From contig DASSKO010000079.1 of the NCBI GenBank assembly GCA_035690425.1, positions 1-24,074 of the forward strand: a DNA stretch of 24,074 bases, in the 5' to 3' direction. Made by a program: the position numbers and the translations under genes. Below, piece after piece: positions 1 through 9,974 of the stretch (position 1 is the first letter of the stretch; the number at the start of each line of letters is the position of its first letter). The stretch is from DASSKO01 sp035690425. Lineage in GTDB: Bacteria; Actinomycetota; Actinomycetes; Propionibacteriales; Nocardioidaceae. The notes under the pieces were generated by a model that was given only the letters and a program-made list of their open reading frames with translations, made no database searches and had not been told where the DNA came from.

Positions 1-1
1 G

Positions 2-862
2 CGCTGGCCCGGGCATCGGCCGGGCAAGGTGGTGCTCGGCATGTCCTGCGGCTCGGTCTGCCAGACCAGGGAGCAGCAGCTGCGCCAGGAGTACGGCGTG
101 CACCGGCAGTTCCGCAGCTGGGGCAACTGGCGCGGTGTCGCCAAGGACATCCGCGAGGACCAGGCGCACGGTCGTCTGCCGTGGATCTCGGTGAAGGGAC
201 CCAACGGCGGTCCGTCCGGCTGGCGTGCGGTGGCGTCCGGCCGGCGCGATGGGGCCATTCGCGCACTGGCGCGGACGCTCAAGGCGCACGATGACAAGCC
301 CGTCCTGATCACCTTCCACCACGAGCCGTCCAACGACGGCACCGAGGCGCAGGGCCGCCTATGGGCACGCGCCTACAACCGGTTCCACGACGTCCTGAAG
401 GCCCGCGGTGCGCTGCGCAACGTGGCAGACCCTCCGATCCTGGGCGAGTGGCTGTTCAACCAGCGCAACAAGAGGCAGAACCCCGCCAACTGGGTCACCC
501 GGGGCGTGTTGAAGCGGGCCCCGTTCCTGGGGGTCGACCTCTACGAGAACAACAGCGGCGAGACGTTCGCCCAGCGGCTGCCGCGAGTCCTCAGGTGGAT
601 GGCACGTCGCGGCTTCCCGCACAAGATGGTGGGCGTCGGCGAGTCGGCCGCCACCAGCAAGAGGTACGCCGCCAAGTCCGCTGTCCGGTGGATCAACGAG
701 TCGCTGAACTGGGCTCGACGTCACCCCAACCGGATCGGCGTGGTGTCGTACTTCAACTCCACCCACAACTCGCGGGCCAAGGTCTACTGGCCGCTCGACG
801 AGTCGCCCCGGAAGCTGCGCACGTTCCGCCGCTGGCTGTCCGACCGCGTCATGGTCTCCTGA
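2..862 (+). CDS. GH26-like glycoside hydrolase, 5' end outside window
   Basis: The reading frame is open from base 2, so the true start is probably upstream. A GTG at 29 is the first in-window start, but homology to the neighbouring gene begins before it (PGKVVLGMS against GRLYYGAS there). Counting from GTG 29, a beta-strand ending in FHHEPSND holds a likely acid/base Glu (residue 99). VGVGESAATS holds a likely nucleophile Glu (residue 205), followed by VVSYFNS near the end. This layout fits GH26-type (clan A, TIM barrel) enzymes that cut beta-mannan-like or related polysaccharides; the family is inferred from motifs, and the substrate cannot be read. The protein is probably secreted, but any signal peptide would lie outside the window. 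It converges on a paralogous gene on the other strand with about 41 bp between the stops, and no clear terminator lies between them. Confidence 0.72.
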   Translation, partial: RWPGHRPGKVVLGMSCGSVCQTREQQLRQEYGVHRQFRSWGNWRGVAKDIREDQAHGRLPWISVKGPNGGPSGWRAVASGRRDGAIRALARTLKAHDDKPVLITFHHEPSNDGTEAQGRLWARAYNRFHDVLKARGALRNVADPPILGEWLFNQRNKRQNPANWVTRGVLKRAPFLGVDLYENNSGETFAQRLPRVLRWMARRGFPHKMVGVGESAATSKRYAAKSAVRWINESLNWARRHPNRIGVVSYFNSTHNSRAKVYWPLDESPRKLRTFRRWLSDRVMVS

Positions 863-903
863 CCGGTATGCACCAGCACCCGCGCCGGCGGGGCGCCTCG
901 CAC

Positions 904-1846
904 TCAGCCAGGTGCCTCGCCGGGGTGGACTACGGCGCGGTGGTGCAGCCGTTCGGTGAACACTGCTTCCACCCCGGCGTCGAGCTTCCAGCTGCCGTCG
1001 GGCGAGTTCTGGTGGGAGTTGAAGTACGACATCGACACCACGTTGTGCGCGCGAGCCTGCTCGAAGGCCGCGCGCATCCACCCGGCACTCCTCCCGGCTC
1101 GCCCCGAACGGCGCCCAGGTCTTGCCGTTGGTGGGTGACCACGGGTTGTACAGATCGAGCCCGAACACGGCTGCAGCGTCGACGACCCAGTCGGCCGGGT
1201 CACCGTGGACGTTCCTCGGCTCGAAGCTCCAGTATCCCAAGACCGGCACGACCGTGACGCTCGGCGCGACCGACTCGGCCTGGTCGATGAGGTGCTCTTG
1301 CATGGCCACGAAGTCGGGCGCGCGCATACCGTCGGCGCCCGCGTCGTTCTCCGGCTCGTGATGGACGGTGAGGAGAACGGGCTGGCTCCCCGGATGGCCT
1401 CCCGGCTGGGTCCGCGCTGCCAGCCCGGCCAGCAACGTGTGCAACCACCCGTCCTGCCGCCCGGAGGCCACGTCCTTCCACGTCTGCGGCGGCTTGATGG
1501 AGACGTGTGGCAGTCGCCGGTTGTGCAGGTCGCTGCCGACCTGCCACAGCAGCTCGCCGACCTCCTCAGCGCGGAAGTACGAACGGTGCACGGACAACGT
1601 CGTGCCGAGCCTGGACTCCCACTCGGGAAGGCTCCTGCTCGCCGGCAGCGACGCACCGTAGTACAGACGTCCACTCCCGGGATCCCCGGCGAAACGGGGG
1701 TTGTGCGGCTCGCCGGGCAGATCGGCATCTCGGTCGCTAGGTTGCTCATCGGTGCTTCCGACCGCGCATCGGCTGGCGGACAACAGTCCGATGCCCGAGG
1801 CTGCCGCGGCCCCGAGGTTGATGAACTGCCGCCGCGTCAGCGACAC
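904..1846 (-). pseudogene. Tat-secreted GH26-like hydrolase, frameshifted with internal deletion
   Basis: The start is GTG at 1846, preceded by GGAG six bases upstream. The N-terminus (SLTRRQFINLGAAAASGIGLL) is a twin-arginine signal, so a folded, exported protein is expected. The body follows the GH26-like neighbour: YYGAS, HVSIKPP, VHHEPENDAG (likely acid/base Glu), then GLDLYNPWSPTNGKTWAPFG. Around 1096-1110 the frame breaks. The matching continuation (GRAGRSAGWMRAAFEQ, then VVSMSYFNSHQNS) is in another minus frame and ends at a TGA at 904-906. From DLY to YFNS there are about 47 residues here against 75 in the paralogue, so about 28 codons are missing. The missing part would contain the GES/GEYG-type strand with the nucleophile. 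Unless this is a sequencing error, the product is truncated and inactive. Read straight through, the first frame continues to 359 as unrelated sequence antisense to the other gene. Confidence 0.75.
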
Positions 1847-1868
1847 GATCTGCTCCGAGCGGCGGCGG

Positions 1869-1883
1869 CCATTCCTCGAATGG
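1869..1883. repeat. 15-bp inverted repeat upstream of the Tat gene
   Basis: CCATTC-ctc-GAATGG is a perfect 6-bp palindrome 23 bp before the GTG at 1846. A minus-strand TACCAT (1880-1885), which could be a -10 box, overlaps its right arm. This would suit an operator, but no -35 box is clear and nothing else supports it. Confidence 0.3.
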
Positions 1884-1981
1884 TAGGGGCGTGACGCACA
1901 GACGTCCGCGTTTGTCGGCGAAACGCCGCCGGGCAGAAGCCCGTATTGGTGCACTCGCGTAGCCTGAGCCCAGCATTGACC

Positions 1982-2006
1982 ACCCCCACTCCATCGGATC
2001 GGGGGT
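1982..2006 (+). other. Inverted repeat in the mfd leader
   Basis: ACCCCC at 1982-1987 pairs with GGGGGT at 2001-2006, with a 13-base loop, about 40 bp before mfd. It would be a weak leader hairpin if transcription starts upstream. A TTGACC at 1975-1980 resembles a -35 box, but no matching -10 box was found at a normal spacing. Confidence 0.2.
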
Positions 2007-2035
2007 TGCCGTGCTGTGACCCAGCCGGTGACTTC

Positions 2036-2040
2036 GAGGG
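2036..2040 (+). promoter_or_regulatory. Ribosome binding site that favours the second ATG of mfd
   Basis: GAGGG touches the ATG at 2041, which leaves no spacing, but sits six bases before the ATG at 2047. The second ATG (protein beginning MTLRGLTPLL) is therefore the better start, two residues shorter than the first. Confidence 0.6.
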
Positions 2041-2046
2041 ATGACC

Positions 2047-5652
<3,606 letters not shown>

Positions 5653-5660
5653 CCCGGTGC

Positions 5661-6383
5661 TCAGTCCGACTCGATGCGGACGTAGTCCATGTCACCAGCG
5701 AAGTAGTCACAGGTGACCCTGATCTGGTCGCAGTTTCGCTTGCCTCCAAGGGTCAGCGGGACCTTGTTGGCGATGGTTCCGGTGGGGCCCCAGGCGCGAC
5801 GCGTCCGCTCGCCGTCGATGGTCATCGTCAGCCGGTCCGACGTCCGCGCGCAGCGGACGACGTGCCAGTCGCCGTCGTTGAGCGGCACCGCGCCGGAGTT
5901 GACGGCCTTGCTCTGCCGGTTGCCCTGCGCGTCGTAGCCCCGGAACAGGCAGGTCAGCTTGCCCTTCGGGATCTGCCACTTGAAGTAGCCGCCCTTCGAG
6001 CCGGCCTGGCCCTTCTGGAGCATGTTGCCGAACGAGTGGGTGGTGCGGAAGCGGATCGTGATCGCGAAGTCCCCGCTGCCCGGGTTCATCCGCGGGTCGT
6101 CGATGGTCACCAGACGCTCGGGCTTGGCCGGCGGTTCGTTCGGACGGACGAAGGTCCAGCGGTATCCAGTGGCGCCGGCGACGACCGTGTCGGTCACGAC
6201 CGCACTGCCGATGACGCCGTCGATGCCGTTGCCGCTGCTGTCGGCCATCACACCAGCACCGGCCGGTTCGTTCAGCTGCCACTCGGCCACCGTGGTGGTG
6301 AGCGCGGCGCTGCCGGGTGCGGCAGCGGTGACGGCAAGCGCTCCTGCGGCCATGGCAGCCAGGACGGATCGGGCAACGTGCAT
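5661..6383 (-). CDS. Secreted LamG/concanavalin A-like protein
   Basis: 240 residues starting at ATG 6383, with GAGGGGG just upstream as ribosome site. A clear Sec signal peptide (positive MHVARS, hydrophobic Ala-rich core, likely cut near GSA/A at 26-27) predicts export. The mature part begins with AEWQLNEPAGAGVMADSSGNGIDG, typical of LamG/laminin-G-like jelly-roll domains, and continues with DFAITIRFRTT, GYFKWQIPKGKLTCLFRG, DGDWHVVRCAR and LTMTIDGERTRR. These are the usual strands of secreted LamG domains that bind sugars or surfaces. Four Cys in the mature region could form two disulfides. There is no catalytic domain, so it is a lone binding or adhesion module. It sits between mfd and the SurA-like gene on the opposite strand, which is not part of the recalled mycobacterial order. 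Its natural ligand is unknown. Confidence 0.8.
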   Translation of the reverse strand: MHVARSVLAAMAAGALAVTAAAPGSAALTTTVAEWQLNEPAGAGVMADSSGNGIDGVIGSAVVTDTVVAGATGYRWTFVRPNEPPAKPERLVTIDDPRMNPGSGDFAITIRFRTTHSFGNMLQKGQAGSKGGYFKWQIPKGKLTCLFRGYDAQGNRQSKAVNSGAVPLNDGDWHVVRCARTSDRLTMTIDGERTRRAWGPTGTIANKVPLTLGGKRNCDQIRVTCDYFAGDMDYVRIESD

Positions 6384-6638
6384 CGGTACCCCCTCGCAGC
6401 GGGACGTCGAAGCCGTCTAGTCGGTGGCTTCGGCCATCCGGAACAAAGAACAGCCCCCCGACGCAAGTGTGCTCCGCGAGGCCCGACACAGCGAGCAAAC
6501 CGGGCAACGTGGCAGTTATTTTGACCTCGGGCATCTATCCGGCCATTCGGGCTCGGCGCGGATCCAGCAGACGGTCCGGGGACGGGTCGTGCGGGGGCGC
6601 CCGCCGGTGACTCGCTGCGCACAAGTTGGGCCATTTCT

Positions 6639-6668
6639 GTGACAACACGAGCCGGGCGATGGCAGTAT
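6639..6668 (+). promoter_or_regulatory. Candidate promoter for a small RNA
   Basis: GTGACA (6639-6644) and CAGTAT (6663-6668) are separated by 18 bp, a plausible -35/-10 pair for the housekeeping sigma factor. Transcription would start near 6675. No gene follows for about 190 bp, but two hairpins do. Confidence 0.4.
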
Positions 6669-6674
6669 CTGGTC

Positions 6675-6762
6675 ATCGGGCAACCCCGCCGCGCACAGAC
6701 GACACCGTCGTTCGTGCGCGCGAGAACCGCCTCGCCACCCCCTCCCGGCGAGGCGGTTCTTC
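6675..6762 (+). ncRNA. Candidate small RNA with two hairpins and a C-rich loop
   Basis: The predicted transcript of about 88 nt begins after the candidate promoter. Hairpin 1 (6690-6720) pairs CGCGCAC with GTGCGCG and, inside a 2x2 internal loop, ACGAC with GTCGT around a loop of ACC. Hairpin 2 (6723-6760) has a perfect 14-bp stem and a 10-base C-rich loop (ACCCCCTCCC), followed by TTCC. Two adjacent hairpins with C-rich loops describe the actinobacterial 6C RNA family. Here only the second loop is truly C-rich, so membership is a hypothesis. Alternatives are a stand-alone terminator or a leader of the SurA-like gene. Confidence 0.45.
6723..6760 (+). terminator. Strong 14-bp hairpin, intrinsic-terminator-like
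   Basis: AGAACCGCCTCGCC (6723-6736) pairs perfectly with GGCGAGGCGGTTCT (6747-6760) across a 10-base C-rich loop. It is followed only by TTCC, so the T-tract is short, as is common in high-GC actinobacteria. No plus-strand protein gene ends upstream, which suggests it ends a small RNA. Confidence 0.6.
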
Positions 6763-6860
6763 CATCTGGCCCGACGGGCACCGCACGAGCCGGCGCCGCG
6801 CGCCGAGGTGGTGTCCCGTAGCATCCTCGGTGACTCTTCGGTCGACAAACGAGGTGTGTT

Positions 6861-7532
6861 GTGAGTCTTCGTCGTGTGGGCGCCGGCGTCGCGTCTGCCG
6901 TTCTGCTGTGCGGCGTGCTGGCCGGCTGCTCCGGTCTGCGTCCTGGCGCGGCCGCTGTCGTCGGAAGCGAGACGATCAGCGACGAGGAGCTCAGCGAGGC
7001 CACCGACAACTTCTGCACGGTCCTCACCGTGGCCCAGCAGGCGCAGGCGCAGCAGGCGCAGGGAGAGACGGCCTCCAGCCCAAGCATCCCGGTCCGCAGC
7101 GCCGCGACCCAGGCGCTCGGGCTGCTGGTGATCAACAGCGCTGCCGAGCAGCTCGCGGCGGAGGAGGGCATCGAGGTCACCCCCGCCGAGACCAAGGCGT
7201 GGATCAGCTCGCTGCCGCCGATCTTCGAAGGCGTCCCGGCCGATGAGCGTGATGACGTGGATGCGGTGACCGAGCTGATCGCCCGCACCAACATCTTGAT
7301 CGGCAAGTTCGGTCAGAGCGGGAGCGGTAACCTGACCGCCGCCGGTCAGCAACGTGTCCGCGACTACCTCGACGAGGTCGGCTACGAGATCGAGCAGCGG
7401 TACGGGCAGGTGCTCGACCCGCAGGCCGCGCTCGGCACGGGTTCGCTGTCGGTGCCGGTGTCCGACGACGCCGTGCGGAGCTTGCAGATCCCTGAGGGCG
7501 GCGTCCCCACCGAAGCCGAGCTCTGCTCCTAG
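6861..7532 (+). CDS. SurA N-terminal-type lipoprotein
   Basis: 223 residues starting at GTG 6861, with GAGG at 6851-6854 six bases upstream. The N-terminus (MSLRRVG, then ASAVLLCGVLAGCSG) is a lipoprotein signal with lipobox LAGC, so Cys23 is the expected lipidated residue and the protein sits on the outer face of the membrane. The mature part (AAAVVGSETISDEELSEATDNFC, then AEEGIEVTPAETKAWI) matches the SurA N-terminal/trigger-factor-like helical chaperone domain. No PPIase domain follows, so a holdase or foldase role for exported proteins is inferred, not shown. A short Gln/Ala run (QAQAQQAQ) lies near residue 61. The mazG start is 3 bp after its stop, so the two are co-transcribed. Confidence 0.82.
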   Translation: MSLRRVGAGVASAVLLCGVLAGCSGLRPGAAAVVGSETISDEELSEATDNFCTVLTVAQQAQAQQAQGETASSPSIPVRSAATQALGLLVINSAAEQLAAEEGIEVTPAETKAWISSLPPIFEGVPADERDDVDAVTELIARTNILIGKFGQSGSGNLTAAGQQRVRDYLDEVGYEIEQRYGQVLDPQAALGTGSLSVPVSDDAVRSLQIPEGGVPTEAELCS

Positions 7533-7535
7533 CGC

Positions 7536-8489
7536 GTGACTCGACTGGTCCTGCTGCTCACCAGCCCGCGGGTCGCTCCGGGGCTGCTCACCGCCGACGC
7601 CTGGCAGGCGCTGCGCACGGCCGACCGCATCTGCAGTGCCGACGTCTCCCACGACCTCGCAGCGGCGGTCTGCGCTGCCGGGCTGCGTGTCGAGGAGCTC
7701 ACCGGCTCGCCGGCCGACCTGCTCGACACCCCCGGCGCCAGCGTGTGGCTGGCCGACCCTGGCGAGGACCTCGAGACGGCGTCCCGTCCGCTGGCTGCCG
7801 AGCTGGTACGTCGCAGTGAGGGCGGAGCCTCGACCGGCAGCGAGGTCGAGGTGCTGGTCGGGTCCTACGACCTGCCCGGCGCACGGCTGATCGACCTGGT
7901 CGAGGTGATGGACCGGTTGCGCACCGAGTGCCCCTGGGACCGGCAGCAGACCCACCGCAGCCTGCTGACCTACCTGGTCGAGGAGGCCTACGAAGCCGTC
8001 GAGGCGGTGGAGTCCGGCGACACGCCCCACCTCCGGGAGGAGCTGGGGGACCTGCTGCTGCAGGTGGTCTTCCACGCGCGGATCGCCGAGGAGCACGCCG
8101 ACGGCGACGCCTTCGACATCGACGACGTGACCGGCGGCATCGTGGAGAAGCTGGTGCGGCGCCACCCCCACGTCTTCGCCGACACCGCGGTCACCGGCGC
8201 CGCGGACGTCGAAGCCAACTGGGAGACGATCAAGGCCGCCGAGAAGCAGCGGTCCTCGGTGCTCGACGGCATCCCCGCCGCGCTGCCGGCCCTGAGCCTC
8301 GCGGCGAAGACGCTGAGCCGGGCGGCGCGAGTCGACGACGTCGCGCTGACGGAGCAGACCGACGAGCTCGGCGACCGGTTGCTGAGGCTGGTCGTCGAGT
8401 CACAGACCGCCGGGCTCGATCCCGAGCAAGTGCTGCGCGACGCCGTACGCCGGCTGGCCGAGCGGGTCCGTGCGACCGAGGCAGGCTGA
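7536..8489 (+). CDS. mazG: MazG nucleoside triphosphate pyrophosphohydrolase
   Basis: 317 residues starting at GTG 7536, directly after the lipoprotein stop. MazG hydrolyses NTPs/dNTPs to NMP and pyrophosphate, removing aberrant or oxidised nucleotides, and can influence (p)ppGpp levels. The metal-binding signature is complete: EEAYE at 149-153 and EELGD at 168-172, preceded by RTECPWDRQQTHRSLLTYL. A second half follows with FADTAVTGAADVEANWETIKAAEK, the region typical of full-length MazG. The first 115 residues resemble a degenerate tetrapyrrole-methylase-like domain such as that found in front of some MazG proteins (inference). The recalled mycobacterial order is mfd-mazG-lpqU-eno, close to this one. 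Confidence 0.93.
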   Translation: MTRLVLLLTSPRVAPGLLTADAWQALRTADRICSADVSHDLAAAVCAAGLRVEELTGSPADLLDTPGASVWLADPGEDLETASRPLAAELVRRSEGGASTGSEVEVLVGSYDLPGARLIDLVEVMDRLRTECPWDRQQTHRSLLTYLVEEAYEAVEAVESGDTPHLREELGDLLLQVVFHARIAEEHADGDAFDIDDVTGGIVEKLVRRHPHVFADTAVTGAADVEANWETIKAAEKQRSSVLDGIPAALPALSLAAKTLSRAARVDDVALTEQTDELGDRLLRLVVESQTAGLDPEQVLRDAVRRLAERVRATEAG

Positions 8490-8504
8490 GCCTCAGCAGG
8501 CCCG

Positions 8505-8534
8505 GCGGAGCACGCCCGGGCGGAGCACGCCCGG
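8505..8534. repeat. 15-bp tandem duplication after mazG
   Basis: GCGGAGCACGCCCGG occurs twice in direct succession (8505-8519, 8520-8534), beginning 16 bp after the mazG stop. It looks like a recent slippage duplication in non-coding DNA. Confidence 0.8.
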
Positions 8535-8543
8535 CATCGGCGG

Positions 8544-8565
8544 GCCGTGCAGGCCGCTGCACGGC
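8544..8565 (+). terminator. Hairpin downstream of mazG
   Basis: GCCGTGCAG (8544-8552) and CTGCACGGC (8557-8565) form a perfect 9-bp stem with a GCCG loop. There is no T-tract. It lies between mazG and eno, so it may end the surA-mazG transcript. Confidence 0.45.
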
Positions 8566-8632
8566 GCCGCCGGACCGGATCTCGCGGCCGGTCGGTGGGC
8601 GAGGCATCCACCGGCAGGCTGATCGTCCTCGA

Positions 8633-8638
8633 TAGGGT
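8633..8638 (+). promoter_or_regulatory. Possible -10 box of the eno promoter
   Basis: TAGGGT lies 39 bp before the enolase start, inside GATAGGGT. No good -35 hexamer is at 17-19 bp, so support is weak. Confidence 0.3.
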
Positions 8639-8676
8639 GGTCGCGCCCCCTTTCGTCGTACCCCTAGGAGTGATCA

Positions 8677-9966
8677 GTGGCCTCGATCGACGCTGTCGGC
8701 GCCCGCGAGATCCTCGACTCGCGTGGTAATCCCACGATCGAGGTCGAGGTCGCCCTCGATGACGGCACCATCGCCCGCGCCGCGGTGCCCTCGGGAGCCT
8801 CGACGGGCCAGTTCGAGGCGATGGAGCTGCGCGACGGCGACGACCGCTATGGCGGCAAGGGCGTCGAGAAGGCCGTCGGCGGCGTCCTCGACGTGCTCGG
8901 CCCCCTGCTGGTCGGCATGGACGTCGCCGAGCAGCGGCTGGTCGACCAGGCCATGCTCGACCGCGACGGCACCGCCAACAAGTCCAGCCTCGGCGCCAAC
9001 GCCATCCTCGGTGCCTCGCTCGCCGTCGCACGGGCGGCCGCCGACTCCGCGGAGCTGCCGCTCTACCGCTACGTCGGCGGCGCCAACGCGCATGTGCTGC
9101 CGGTGCCCATGCTCAACATCCTCAACGGCGGCGCGCACGCCGACTCCGACGTCGACATCCAGGAGTTCATGATCGCGCCGGTCGGTGCGGCGACCTTCCG
9201 GGAGGCGCTGCAGCAGGGCGCGGAGGTCTACCACGCGTTGAAGTCGGTGCTGAAGGACCGCGGTCTGGCCACCGGCCTCGGCGACGAGGGCGGCTTCGCC
9301 CCCCACCTGCCGTCGAACCGCGACGCGCTCGACCTGATCGCGGCGGCCGTCGACCGGGCCGGCCTCAAGCTGGGCGACGACATCGTGCTGGCCCTCGACG
9401 TCGCCGCGAGCGAGTTCTACGACGGCAAGGCGGGCCGCTACCGCTTCGAGGGCACCGAGAAGACCGCCGAGCAGCTGACGGCCTACTACGCCGACCTCGT
9501 CGACGCCTACCCGCTGGTCTCCATCGAGGACCCGCTCGACGAGGAGGACTGGGACGGCTGGAAGGCCATCACCGCCAGGCTGGGGGAGACCGTGCAGCTG
9601 GTCGGCGACGACCTGTTCGTGACCAACGTCGAGCGGCTGCAGCGCGGGATCACCGAGTCGTGCGGCAACGCGCTGCTGGTCAAGGTCAACCAGATCGGCA
9701 CGCTGACCGAGACCCTCGACTCGGTGGCCCTGGCCCAGCGCAGCGGGTTCGGCTGCATGATGAGCCACCGCTCGGGCGAGACCGAGGACACCACGATCGC
9801 CGACCTCGCGGTCGCCACCAACTGCGGCCAGATCAAGACCGGCGCCCCGGCGCGCTCGGAGCGGGTCGCGAAGTACAACCAGCTGCTTCGCATCGAGGAG
9901 GATCTCGACGACGCCGCCCGCTACGCCGGTCGGGCTGCCTTCCCCCGCTATCGCGTGGAGGCCTGA
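8677..9966 (+). CDS. eno: Enolase (phosphopyruvate hydratase)
   Basis: Converts 2-phosphoglycerate to phosphoenolpyruvate in glycolysis, in the cytoplasm with Mg2+. 429 residues, the usual bacterial length. The start is GTG 8677 with AGGAG at 8666-8670 six bases before. Diagnostic motifs are all present: the mobile loop SGASTG from residue 39, the catalytic-lysine strand LLVKVNQIGTLTET (Lys336 by this numbering), and the signature SHRSGETEDTTIADLAV from residue 363, followed by GQIKTGAPARSERVAKYNQLLRIE. The ribosome site of the next gene (GAGG 9965-9968) overlaps the eno stop, so the septum gene can be translationally linked to enolase. The same neighbourhood occurs in mycobacteria. Confidence 0.98.
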   Translation: MASIDAVGAREILDSRGNPTIEVEVALDDGTIARAAVPSGASTGQFEAMELRDGDDRYGGKGVEKAVGGVLDVLGPLLVGMDVAEQRLVDQAMLDRDGTANKSSLGANAILGASLAVARAAADSAELPLYRYVGGANAHVLPVPMLNILNGGAHADSDVDIQEFMIAPVGAATFREALQQGAEVYHALKSVLKDRGLATGLGDEGGFAPHLPSNRDALDLIAAAVDRAGLKLGDDIVLALDVAASEFYDGKAGRYRFEGTEKTAEQLTAYYADLVDAYPLVSIEDPLDEEDWDGWKAITARLGETVQLVGDDLFVTNVERLQRGITESCGNALLVKVNQIGTLTETLDSVALAQRSGFGCMMSHRSGETEDTTIADLAVATNCGQIKTGAPARSERVAKYNQLLRIEEDLDDAARYAGRAAFPRYRVEA

Positions 9967-9974
9967 GGTACCCC

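Larger units (their letters stand above)
6384..6860. other. 477-bp intergenic region between lamG-like and surA-like genes
   Basis: This gap holds the divergent upstream regions of the LamG-like gene (minus) and the SurA-like lipoprotein (plus). Visible elements are an inverted repeat CGAAGCC/GGCTTCG at 6408-6432, an AT-rich patch around 6512-6525 in a GC-rich setting, a candidate promoter and small RNA at 6639-6762, and a possible -10 box TAGCAT at 6819-6824 before the lipoprotein gene. No convincing protein-coding frame was found in it. Confidence 0.6.

Noticed and set aside
359..903. C-terminal continuation of the Tat GH26-like frame to base 359
   Set aside because: After about 1096 this frame no longer aligns with the family and runs antisense to the other hydrolase; the homologous continuation is in another frame that stops at 904.
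6516..8171. Minus-strand open frame of 551 codons opposite the SurA-like and mazG genes
   Set aside because: It is antisense to two recognised genes and to the candidate small RNA, with no ribosome site or motif.
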